DNA of 7,659 nt from an uncultured Lachnospiraceae bacterium (GCA_910588885.1 CAJUSQ010000131.1:1-7659); one strand, 5' to 3'. Counted from the first letter of the stretch, positions 1 through 5,775 are shown. The notes: generated from the sequence alone by a model not told the origin. Numbers and translations are program-made.

Positions 1-99
1 TGGGAAGCGGCGTGGTTCATCAGGAGGGCGGCGCCATGCTGCATATTCTGCCGGCCGCTGCGGAAGAAGCCAGAGCAGATTCGGCCGCTGCGGCAGATT

Positions 100-702
100 C
101 TAGGCGGCCAGCTCCTTCAGGGACCGAAGGATGGAGTCTTTTCTGGGGGAATCCAGATTTTCGGCCTGATGGGTCAGGCGGGCGAGGGAAGCCGTATCCT
201 GTTTTTCTTTGTAAATGCGCCCCAGCAGAAGGTAGCTGTTTTTAATATCACTGCCCCATTCTACGGCCTGGGACAGGACGAGGGCCGCTTCCTCGGTCAG
301 AAAAAGGTCATACAGCCGCTGTCCCCATTTCTGCATGAGCCGGATCAATTCCGTGAACCGCTGGTCACAGTCGCTAAGGATGGTCAGGTTCGGGGCGCCG
401 TAGGCCGCTTTTAAGTCCGTATTGGTCTTGCCGGATAGATTCAGGATCTTAGTCTGGGCCAGTTCCCGTATTTCTGCTTCGCACTGGCAGAGGGCTTCGT
501 CCGTGGGACAGGCTCCAAAGGGCAGCTGGTTCAGGGAGATGCGGACATAGGGGAGCATGGAAATATCCTTGCGCCGGGTGGCGTTGGCTTCCTCCTCCTT
601 GCGCCAGAAGGCTTCCTGCTCCTCCCGCTCCAGCTTTTCGGTATGCATCCGTTTTAAGTTCAGCCAGATGAGGAACACAACAAACATTAGGAAAAGATAC
701 AT
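100..702 (-). CDS. Membrane-anchored TPR-like protein of unknown function
   Basis: This ORF encodes about 200 residues. The N-terminus is one hydrophobic segment (about residues 1-15, starting MYLFLMFVVFLIWL), followed by a highly charged stretch rich in Glu, Arg and Lys (about 18-46) that could form a coiled coil. A cytosolic domain follows, and its last ~70 residues look like helical tetratricopeptide-type repeats (...ALVLSQAVEWGSD..SYLLLGRIYKEKQD...). I expect a single-span protein with the soluble part in the cytoplasm, possibly a scaffold. I cannot name a function, although the overall pattern resembles conserved hypothetical proteins of Clostridia. The start is uncertain. ATG at 702 lies 11 nt from an AAAGGA site (714-719, minus strand); TTG at 708 lies 5 nt from it and adds two residues. 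I chose ATG because TTG starts are rare. The stop is TAG at 100-102, and the gene stands alone, leftward. Confidence 0.8.
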   Translation of the reverse strand: MYLFLMFVVFLIWLNLKRMHTEKLEREEQEAFWRKEEEANATRRKDISMLPYVRISLNQLPFGACPTDEALCQCEAEIRELAQTKILNLSGKTNTDLKAAYGAPNLTILSDCDQRFTELIRLMQKWGQRLYDLFLTEEAALVLSQAVEWGSDIKNSYLLLGRIYKEKQDTASLARLTHQAENLDSPRKDSILRSLKELAA

Positions 703-787
703 AAACAATCAAGTCCTTTCTTAGGATTTCGGAAACAGCAGATTAAGATGCCGTTTTCGTCACATGATAGAGAAATGAGGTGAAAAA

Positions 788-892
788 ATGAATTTTCGTA
801 ATTCCAAACGGAAAAGGGCATTTGCAGCCGTAATTGTCATTATATTGGTTGCATCCATGGTGCTCTCCGTAGTAATTTCTGCATTTGCATAA
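788..892 (+). CDS. 34-aa single-span membrane peptide
   Basis: This short ORF reads MNFRNSKRKRAFAAVIVIIL and continues VASMVLSVVISAFA before TAA. A basic head (RNSKRKR, residues 4-10) is followed by an uninterrupted hydrophobic helix (about 11-34), which predicts a peptide with its N-terminus in the cytoplasm. The ribosome binding site is excellent: GAGGTG (777-782) with a 5-nt AT-only spacer. A weak promoter (TTAGGA at 721-726, 17 nt, TAAGAT at 744-749) may drive it. Basic head plus one helix at about 30-35 residues is also the layout of the Firmicute Prli42 stressosome peptides and of DUF4044 proteins, but I cannot show homology. A small hydrophobic toxin is another reading, because a leftward promoter (1009-1037) could make RNA antisense to it. 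The ribosome binding site and membrane character argue that it is real. Confidence 0.62.
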   Translation: MNFRNSKRKRAFAAVIVIILVASMVLSVVISAFA

Positions 893-894
893 AT

Positions 895-986
895 CAAATA
901 CCCCGCTGCAGGCAACGGTGTATTTGAGCCTCGCGGCAGCCGCCAAATATCCCCGCAGCCGCGTCTGCCTGGCGCGTTGCTCGCAG
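895..986. other. GC-rich structured intergenic element (candidate RNA)
   Basis: Seen directly: 906-917 pairs with 975-986 over 12 positions (10 Watson-Crick, one wobble, one mismatch). Inside this stem, 920-926 pairs with 944-950 and encloses GCGG-CAG-CCGC (933-943). A small hairpin at 956-971 makes a third arm, so the whole resembles a three-way junction. An alternative hairpin, 895-901 with 920-926 plus 903-905 with 916-918 (loop 906-915), uses strands of two of these stems and cannot coexist with them. The fold is about equally good on both strands, so the strand is open: 3' UTR of the 34-aa ORF or vanW leader on plus, or the start of a leftward transcript on minus. No U-tract follows on plus; on minus the alternative hairpin is followed by AUUUAU. 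I do not recognise the family. An intergenic palindromic repeat is another possibility. Confidence 0.45.
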
Positions 987-1008
987 GAATAAAGGCTGCT
1001 CTGTTCAT

Positions 1009-1037
1009 AATATACAGAAAGCCGTCGATTCTGTCAA
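1009..1037 (-). promoter_or_regulatory. Near-consensus leftward sigma-A-type promoter
   Basis: On the minus strand TTGACA (1037-1032) is followed by exactly 17 nt and TATATT (1014-1009), one mismatch from consensus in the -10 box. Transcription would begin near 1002 and run leftward through the structured element at 986-895, antisense to the 34-aa ORF, and possibly on to the gene starting at 702 as a ~300-nt leader. It stands back to back with the rightward promoter at 1059-1088. Confidence 0.5.
1014..1034. repeat. 6-bp inverted repeat, possible operator
   Basis: ACAGAA (1014-1019) and TTCTGT (1029-1034) form a perfect inverted repeat separated by 9 nt. It lies between the -35 and -10 boxes of the leftward promoter, where a repressor dimer would block that promoter. 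A chance palindrome of this size is possible. Confidence 0.3.
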
Positions 1038-1058
1038 TGATATTAGTTGAATTATACC

Positions 1059-1088
1059 TTGAAAAATATTCTGTTTATGGTGTAAAAT
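1059..1088 (+). promoter_or_regulatory. Promoter of the VanW-domain gene
   Basis: TTGAAA (1059-1064), an 18-nt spacer and TAAAAT (1083-1088) form a good sigma-A-type promoter. The predicted start near 1095 leaves a leader of about 54 nt before the ATG at 1149. The flanking sequence is AT-rich, as expected. Confidence 0.55.
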
Positions 1089-1148
1089 AGGGAAGAACAC
1101 AGACAATACCAAAGGAAGTTGCAAAGCAAGGAATAGGAAGGTATCACT

Positions 1149-2846
1149 ATGAAGAAATGGAAGTACTATGTACCGGCCGGTATGCTGACCTTGGTGCTGG
1201 CTGCGGCAGCTATGCTGCAGATCACGGTAAAGGCTGAGGCGCCGGAAGACAATACGATTCCCCAGCGTGTCTTTTTCGATGAGATCGGGGTAGGCGGAAT
1301 GAATGCCGAGGAAGCCATGGCAGAGGTGGAAGCCTATGTGGAGGAATTGGGAGAGACGGGGATTACCCTTTCGGCTGGCAAGAATACCATAGAAACAACG
1401 GCAAAAGAACTGGGCCTGGCCTGGAGCAACCCGGAGATCGTAGAGGAAGCGGCAGGCTTGGGCAAATCCGGGAATTTGCTGGTGCGCTATATGGCGATGA
1501 AGGATCTGGAGCATGAAGACCGGGTATACGGCATCGGATTTACGGTGGAACCGGAGAAGATTGCCGCTATTCTGGAAGAGAATAAGGCCGATATGGAAAC
1601 GGAGGCCGTAGACGCCGGACTGAAACGGGAGGATGGAAAGTTTGTAATTATCCCGGGCAGCCAGGGCGTTACGATTAACGTGGAAGAATCCGTAACGGCG
1701 ATTGAGGAATATATGACGGGTCAGTGGGACCGGCAGACAGGTCAGGTTGAGCTGGTGGCTCAGGTCGTAGATCCCAAGGGAACCGAAGAAGAATTAAGCA
1801 AGGTTAAGGATGTATTGGGAAGCTTTAATACGGAATATGCCTCCCATTCTACCGGAGGCAGAGTGACAAACATCAAAACAGGGACGTCCCGGATTGACGG
1901 CTCCGTGGTTTATCCCGGAGAACAGTTCTCCGTATATGAATCGGTAAGCCCCTTCACCAAGGATAATGGTTATGAGTTGGCCGGAGCATATGAGAACGGA
2001 CAGACGGTGTCCTCTTACGGCGGCGGAATCTGTCAGGTATCGACAACCTTGTACAACGCGGTGATCCGTGCGGAGCTGAATGTGGTAGAGCGGTTCCCCC
2101 ATTCCATGATCGTGACTTATGTGGATCCTTCCGCAGATGCGGCGATTGCGGGAACTTATAAGGATTTGAAATTTACCAATAATACGGATGCACCGATTTA
2201 TATTGAAGGCTATACCTCCGGCGGAAGCCTGTATTTTACCATATACGGCCAGGATAACCGGGAAGCAGGCCGGGAAGTGACCTTTGTCAGTGAAACGACC
2301 AGTACAACGGATCCGGGTGTTGAGTTCCAGGCCATTGATGCGCCGATCGGTACCATTAACAGGATCCAGGGTTCCCATACCGGGAAGACCGCAAAGCTCT
2401 GGAAGGTGGTTACGGTGAACGGCAAAGAAGTGAGCCGGGAGGAATTCAATACCAGTACCTATCGGGCTTCGCCGGCAATCTATGCGGTCGGAGTGCTTTC
2501 CGGAATCGGCAATGCGGAAGCCGAGAGCAATATGAGTGCGGCGGTAGCCACTCAGGACGAAGCCACCATAAGGGCGGCGGCGGCAGCCTGGTGTGACGAA
2601 GCGCTGGCGAATACGGCGCCCACAGGTCCGGTGCCTACGGATGTTCCGGGGCCGGGCACCTCGGTTCCGACGACACCGCCGGATCAGACACCGGTAGCGC
2701 CCACACCGGATAATTCGGGAGTGGTACCGCCGGCAGAGGATAATACGGGAACAACACCGCCGGATAATTCCGGGACAACACCACCGGATAATTCCGGAAT
2801 AACAACGCCCCCGGAGGGTCAGAATCCGGATGGCGCAACGCAGTAG
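1149..2846 (+). CDS. Exported VanW / PG_binding_4 (YoaR-type) protein
   Basis: This 565-residue envelope protein has a signal peptide or anchor (basic MKKWK, hydrophobic core about 9-25, possible cleavage after Ala29). Residues about 40-220 resemble the PG_binding_4 region found before VanW domains, including the stretch DRVYGIGFTVEPEKIAAIL. Residues about 226-367 are the VanW domain, with its hallmark YGGGICQVSTTLYNA (Y290, Cys295). A short G5-like segment follows (about 415-452, LWKVVTVNGKEVSRE). The tail from about 490 is rich in Pro, Thr, Gly and Asp with repeats, and has no LPXTG sorting signal. VanW proteins are named after a vancomycin-cluster gene, but the biochemical role is not settled; peptidoglycan contact is inferred from PG_binding_4. 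Nothing nearby suggests glycopeptide resistance. The start is supported by AGGAAGG (1135-1141) 7 nt upstream and a promoter at 1059-1088. Confidence 0.92.
   Translation: MKKWKYYVPAGMLTLVLAAAAMLQITVKAEAPEDNTIPQRVFFDEIGVGGMNAEEAMAEVEAYVEELGETGITLSAGKNTIETTAKELGLAWSNPEIVEEAAGLGKSGNLLVRYMAMKDLEHEDRVYGIGFTVEPEKIAAILEENKADMETEAVDAGLKREDGKFVIIPGSQGVTINVEESVTAIEEYMTGQWDRQTGQVELVAQVVDPKGTEEELSKVKDVLGSFNTEYASHSTGGRVTNIKTGTSRIDGSVVYPGEQFSVYESVSPFTKDNGYELAGAYENGQTVSSYGGGICQVSTTLYNAVIRAELNVVERFPHSMIVTYVDPSADAAIAGTYKDLKFTNNTDAPIYIEGYTSGGSLYFTIYGQDNREAGREVTFVSETTSTTDPGVEFQAIDAPIGTINRIQGSHTGKTAKLWKVVTVNGKEVSREEFNTSTYRASPAIYAVGVLSGIGNAEAESNMSAAVATQDEATIRAAAAAWCDEALANTAPTGPVPTDVPGPGTSVPTTPPDQTPVAPTPDNSGVVPPAEDNTGTTPPDNSGTTPPDNSGITTPPEGQNPDGATQ
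2709..2813 (+). repeat. In-frame Pro/Thr-rich tandem repeats in the VanW tail
   Basis: Four units begin with GATAAT and read DNSGVVPPAE (from residue 521), DNTGTTPP (531), DNSGTTPP (539) and DNSGITTPP (547). The two middle units are 24 bp long and nearly identical in DNA, so copy number could vary by slippage. The tail probably serves as a flexible, wall-spanning or spacer segment. Confidence 0.8.
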
Positions 2847-2881
2847 ACGCGTGTCGTTTGAAGATTGAAAGAAGCAAAAGC

Positions 2882-2897
2882 GTCCGGGTGTTCGGAC
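2882..2897 (+). terminator. Weak hairpin after the VanW gene
   Basis: GTCCG (2882-2886) and CGGAC (2893-2897) form a 5-bp stem with a 6-nt loop, 35 nt after the stop codon. A T-containing stretch (GATTTTGAATTT, 2903-2914) begins 5 nt downstream, not directly at the stem, so this is at best a weak intrinsic terminator. Confidence 0.25.
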
Positions 2898-2929
2898 AGA
2901 TGGATTTTGAATTTCTAAATAAGGAAGGA

Positions 2930-2962
2930 ATGGGGCTGCCTCGGCAAGAGAGACAGCCTCAT
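2930..2962 (+). terminator. Strong hairpin between the VanW and AIR synthase genes
   Basis: ATGGGGCTG (2930-2938) pairs with CAGCCTCAT (2954-2962) over 9 bp with one G-T wobble. The stem continues after one C-A mismatch with CTC (2940-2942) and GAG (2950-2952), leaving a 7-nt loop. It is terminator-like in size and place, but the following sequence GTCATATATC has no T-run. It may therefore be an RNA-processing or 3'-end stabilising stem, or part of the next gene's leader. Confidence 0.45.
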
Positions 2963-2985
2963 GTCATATATCGTAGCAAGCGGCC

Positions 2986-3085
2986 AGCCGGATTTTGGAA
3001 GGATGCGGACAAAGCTGCCGTGAACAGATAGGCTGCAGCGAGCCCGTTTTGGAAAAATCGTGGAACGCTGCCGTGAAAATACAGG
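2986..3085 (+). repeat. Imperfect ~54-bp tandem duplication in the leader of the AIR synthase gene
   Basis: Copy A (2986-3032) and copy B (3041-3085) share, in the same order and at nearly the same spacing, AGCC near the left end, TTTTGGAA (2993-3000 and 3047-3054), GCTGCCGTGAA (3014-3024 and 3067-3077) and a terminal AGG. Offsets of 55, 54, 53 and 53 bp show a diverged tandem copy with small indels. The pair lies just upstream of the ribosome binding site at 3096-3099. The function is unknown: it could be two binding sites, a tandem RNA module or a simple duplication. Confidence 0.6.
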
Positions 3086-3105
3086 TAGAAAGAACAGGGA
3101 AAATT

Positions 3106-4092
3106 ATGCTGAAAGTCGGGAAAGTGCCGGAAAATGTTTTGAAACGTTCTATTTTCAAAGAAATCCATACAAAGCGGAAGGAGGTCCTGCTGGGAGCCGG
3201 AGTGGGAGAGGATTGTGCGGCGCTGAAGCTGGAACCGGATGAGATTGTGGTATTATCTACGGATCCGATTACCGGAACGGTTCAGGATATCGGAAAGCTG
3301 TCCGTTTTGATTACCATGAACGATCTGGCTTCTGCCGGGGCGGAACCGGTGGGAATTCTTTTGACCATTCTTCTGCCGGAAGGCAGCGAGGAAGAGGGAC
3401 TGAAATACATGATGCGGCAGATCGAAGAAGGCTGCGCCCAGGCCGGGGTTCAGATTATGGGCGGGCATACGGAAGTGACCCGGGCCGTGATCCAGCCTCT
3501 GGTTTCCGTATGCGGAGTCGGTAAAGCCAGGGAAGGGCGGCTGGTTTCCACTGCCGGGGCCAGGCCGGGCCATGATATTGTGATTACGAAGTGGGTTGGG
3601 CTGGAGGGGACTTCCATTCTTGCCAAGGAGAAGGAACAAGAGCTGCGGACCCGGTTTCCCGGCCGTCTGGTGGAAGAAGCCAAAGCCTATGACCGCTATT
3701 TGTCCGTGCTGCCGGAGGCCGCGATTGCGGTGCGGTCCGGCGTCTGTGCCATGCATGACGTAACGGAGGGGGGCATTTTCGGTGCGCTTTGGGAAATGGC
3801 GGAAAGCTCCGGGGTCGGATTGGAAATCGATTTGAAAAAAATACCCGTAAAGCAGGAAACCATTGAAATTTGTGAATTTTTTAACATAAACCCATATGAA
3901 TTGATTTCCAGCGGCAGTATGCTGATGGCCGTCCCGGACGGAAACGGCCTGGTGCGGGAGCTTCAAAAAGCAGGCATTCCGGGAACCGTAGTAGGCAAAG
4001 CCACGGCCGGAAAGGACCGGGTACTGCTGAATGAGGAAGAACGGAGATTTTTGGAACCGCCGAAGACGGATGAACTGTATCGGGTCGTGTAA
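3106..4092 (+). CDS. HypE/PurM-like AIR synthase family protein
   Basis: The protein has 328 residues and the two-domain PurM/HypE fold. Expected ATP/metal-binding positions are visible: GAGVGEDCA (30-38, Asp36), STDPITGTVQDIGKL (51-65, Asp53), TMNDLASAG (70-78, Asp73), GGHTEV (119-124) and MHDVTEGG (216-223), followed by ISSGSMLM in the C-terminal domain. Family members are ATP-dependent enzymes that activate an amide or carboxylate oxygen. True HypE ends in a cysteine-bearing PRIC-like tail that carries the carbamoyl group; this protein ends DELYRVV and lacks it, and no hyp gene is adjacent, so hydrogenase maturation is unlikely. ATG at 3106 has AGGG 6 nt upstream; an in-frame TTG at 2995 would add 37 unlikely residues from the repeated leader. 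The next gene begins 22 nt after the stop. The substrate is unknown. Confidence 0.88.
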   Translation: MLKVGKVPENVLKRSIFKEIHTKRKEVLLGAGVGEDCAALKLEPDEIVVLSTDPITGTVQDIGKLSVLITMNDLASAGAEPVGILLTILLPEGSEEEGLKYMMRQIEEGCAQAGVQIMGGHTEVTRAVIQPLVSVCGVGKAREGRLVSTAGARPGHDIVITKWVGLEGTSILAKEKEQELRTRFPGRLVEEAKAYDRYLSVLPEAAIAVRSGVCAMHDVTEGGIFGALWEMAESSGVGLEIDLKKIPVKQETIEICEFFNINPYELISSGSMLMAVPDGNGLVRELQKAGIPGTVVGKATAGKDRVLLNEEERRFLEPPKTDELYRVV

Positions 4093-4114
4093 AAGGCAAA
4101 AGGGAGGAGCTTAA

Positions 4115-4603
4115 GTGGAAATGCGGGAGAAGATTTTGACCTTTATTGAGAAAAACAGCAGAGTGGATTTAAAAGAGCTGGCAATTATTTTAGGCGTGGA
4201 CGAAGCGGTTGTCGCCAACGAAATGGCGGCGATGGAAGAGGAGCATATTATCTGCGGCTACCATACACTGATCGACTGGGAGAAGACCAGCATTGAAAAA
4301 GTAAATGCGTTGATTGAAGTGCGGGTAACACCCCAGCGGGGCCGGGGCTTTGATTCCATTGCGGAACGGATTTACAATTATGCGGAGGTAAATGCGGTAT
4401 ATCTGATTTCCGGCGGCTATGACCTGCTGGTGACTTTGGAGGGAAAGACCCTGCGGGAGGTGGCGGCGTTTGTATCGGACAAGCTTTCCACGCTGGAGTC
4501 CGTGATGAGCACCAAGACCAATTTCATATTGAAGAAATATAAGGACCATGGCACGGTGATTGCGGAGAAGAAGCGGGATGAAAGGATGCTGGTGACGCCA
4601 TGA
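4115..4603 (+). CDS. Lrp/AsnC family transcription regulator
   Basis: The 162-residue length is typical of the family. Residues about 1-52 form the N-terminal winged helix-turn-helix (EKILTFIEKNSRVDLKELAI, then LGVDEAVVANEMAAMEEEHI). Residues about 62-145 form the ligand-binding RAM domain with its glycine motif SGGYDLLV (99-106) and the terminal strand STKTNFILKKYK. Such proteins bind DNA as oligomers and respond to amino acids. The GTG start at 4115 is preferred because GGAGG (4103-4107) lies 7 nt upstream; the ATG at 4121 would be 13 nt away. The stop overlaps the next start as ATGA, so it is probably translationally coupled to the aminotransferase. This pairing resembles Bacillus alaR-alaT (yugG-yugH), so autoregulation and control by alanine are reasonable inferences, not shown here. 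Confidence 0.93.
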   Translation: MEMREKILTFIEKNSRVDLKELAIILGVDEAVVANEMAAMEEEHIICGYHTLIDWEKTSIEKVNALIEVRVTPQRGRGFDSIAERIYNYAEVNAVYLISGGYDLLVTLEGKTLREVAAFVSDKLSTLESVMSTKTNFILKKYKDHGTVIAEKKRDERMLVTP

Positions 4604-5775
4604 GAAATCCATTGTCAGAGCGGATTGTCGGGATTGAACCTTCCGGAATCCGTAAATTTTTTGATATCGTCAGTGAAATGAAGGACGCGATTTCTTTGGG
4701 AGTGGGGGAGCCGGATTTCGATACCCCCTGGCATATCCGGGACGAAGGCATTTTTTCCCTGGAAAAGGGGCGTACCTTCTATACCTCCAATGCGGGCTTA
4801 AAAGAGCTGCGGATGGAAATTTCCAATTATCTCAAACGGCGGTTCGGCCTTCAATATGATTACAATCATGAAATGCTTTTGACCGTGGGCGGCAGTGAAG
4901 CCATTGATATTGCCATGCGGGCGATGCTGGATCCGGGGGACGAGGTGCTGATTCCCCAGCCCAGCTTTGTATCCTATGAGCCCTGCGCCATCCTGGCCAA
5001 CGGGACCCCGGTGATACTGGACCTGAAGGAAGAAAACGAATTCCGTCTGACGGCGGAAGAGGTGGAAGCGGCGGTTACGCCGAGGACGAAGATCCTGGTA
5101 CTTCCTTTTCCGAATAATCCCACCGGAGCGATTATGGAACGGGAGGATCTGGAAGCGGTTGCCCGGGTGGTGCAGGCCCATGACCTCTACGTGATCAGCG
5201 ATGAGATTTACGGGGAACTGACTTATGGAAAAGACCATGTATCCATTGCTTCCATTCCGGGAATGCAGGAGCGGACGATCTTAATCAACGGATTTTCCAA
5301 ATCCCATGCCATGACCGGATGGCGTTTGGGCTATGCCTGCGGCCCCAGGCTGATTTTGGAACAGATGCTGAAAATCCACCAGTTTGCCATTATGTGTGCG
5401 CCCACCACCAGCCAGTATGCGGCTTTGGAAGCCATGAAAAACGGGGACGGGGATGTGGAAAAGATGCGGGAGGAATATGACGGACGAAGGAAATACGTCC
5501 TTCACCGGTTCCGGGAAATGGGGCTGAAATGCTTTGAGCCCTACGGCGCTTTTTACCTGTTCCCGGGGATTCAGGAGTTTGGAATGACCTCCAATGCGTT
5601 TGCGGAGCGGCTTTTGGCAGAGGAAAAGGTGGCGGTAGTGCCAGGAACGGCCTTCGGGGCCTGCGGAGAAGGCTATCTTCGGGTTTCCTATGCCTATTCC
5701 CTGGAGGATCTGAAGCGGGCCTTAGAGAGGATCGAGCATTTTATCTGCCGGCTCCGCAATGAGAAAAAGCAGTAA
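4600..5775 (+). CDS. PLP-dependent class I/II aminotransferase (AlaT/PatA-like)
   Basis: This cytosolic fold-type I aminotransferase has 391 residues. Landmarks are the N-terminal SLGVGEPDFDTPWHI, the NNPTG motif (172-176), Asp201 and Tyr204 in ISDEIYGEL for the pyridine ring and O3' of PLP, Lys234 in NGFSKSHAMTGWRLGY as the Schiff-base lysine, and Arg361 in GYLRVSYA to bind the substrate carboxylate. No catalytic residue is missing. It moves an amino group between an amino acid and a 2-oxo acid, probably with glutamate/2-oxoglutarate as one pair. The preceding Lrp-type gene makes an alanine transaminase role like Bacillus AlaT (YugH) the best guess, but aspartate, aromatic or branched-chain substrates cannot be excluded. 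ATG at 4600 overlaps the upstream stop by 4 nt. Only weak SD-like sequence (GGTGA, 4591-4595) precedes it, so coupled translation is likely. Confidence 0.93.
   Translation: MRNPLSERIVGIEPSGIRKFFDIVSEMKDAISLGVGEPDFDTPWHIRDEGIFSLEKGRTFYTSNAGLKELRMEISNYLKRRFGLQYDYNHEMLLTVGGSEAIDIAMRAMLDPGDEVLIPQPSFVSYEPCAILANGTPVILDLKEENEFRLTAEEVEAAVTPRTKILVLPFPNNPTGAIMEREDLEAVARVVQAHDLYVISDEIYGELTYGKDHVSIASIPGMQERTILINGFSKSHAMTGWRLGYACGPRLILEQMLKIHQFAIMCAPTTSQYAALEAMKNGDGDVEKMREEYDGRRKYVLHRFREMGLKCFEPYGAFYLFPGIQEFGMTSNAFAERLLAEEKVAVVPGTAFGACGEGYLRVSYAYSLEDLKRALERIEHFICRLRNEKKQ

Noticed and set aside
52..93. Direct repeat CGGCCGCTGCGG at 52-63 and 82-93, with a small palindrome GCCGC-T-GCGGC at 84-94
   Set aside because: It is short, GC-rich and low in complexity, and no T-run follows on the minus strand to make a terminator for the gene at 100-702. 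No further gene could be supported in 1-99.
12..245. Rightward 77-codon ORF at the left end
   Set aside because: It is antisense to the end of the gene at 100-702, is biased by GC-rich low-complexity sequence (poly-Ala/Arg) and has no recognisable domain.
760..1008. Leftward 82-codon ORF across the small peptide and the structured element
   Set aside because: It lacks a ribosome binding site, its codons follow the structured element and the complement of a better-supported ORF, and the product shows no domain or membrane pattern.
1005..1514. Leftward 169-codon ORF opposite the start of the VanW gene, and the other long antisense ORFs inside 1794-7166
   Set aside because: They are shadows of strongly supported rightward genes, without ribosome binding sites or recognisable domains.
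1149..2846. VanW protein as a sign of vancomycin resistance
   Set aside because: VanW domains are common in Firmicute envelope proteins; no van ligase, dehydrogenase or dipeptidase gene is nearby.
3049..3080. Promoter TTGGAA ... GAAAAT before the AIR synthase gene
   Set aside because: The spacer is 20 nt and both boxes are imperfect, so it is not supportable as a promoter.
2995..3105. TTG start at 2995 extending the AIR synthase protein by 37 residues
   Set aside because: The extra residues come from the duplicated leader, there is no good ribosome binding site at 2995, and ATG at 3106 with AGGG 6 nt upstream fits the family N-terminus.
2847..3105. Known riboswitch or T-box before the AIR synthase gene
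   Set aside because: I found no recognisable T-box sequence, glycine-, SAM- or purine-riboswitch core; only hairpins and the tandem duplication.
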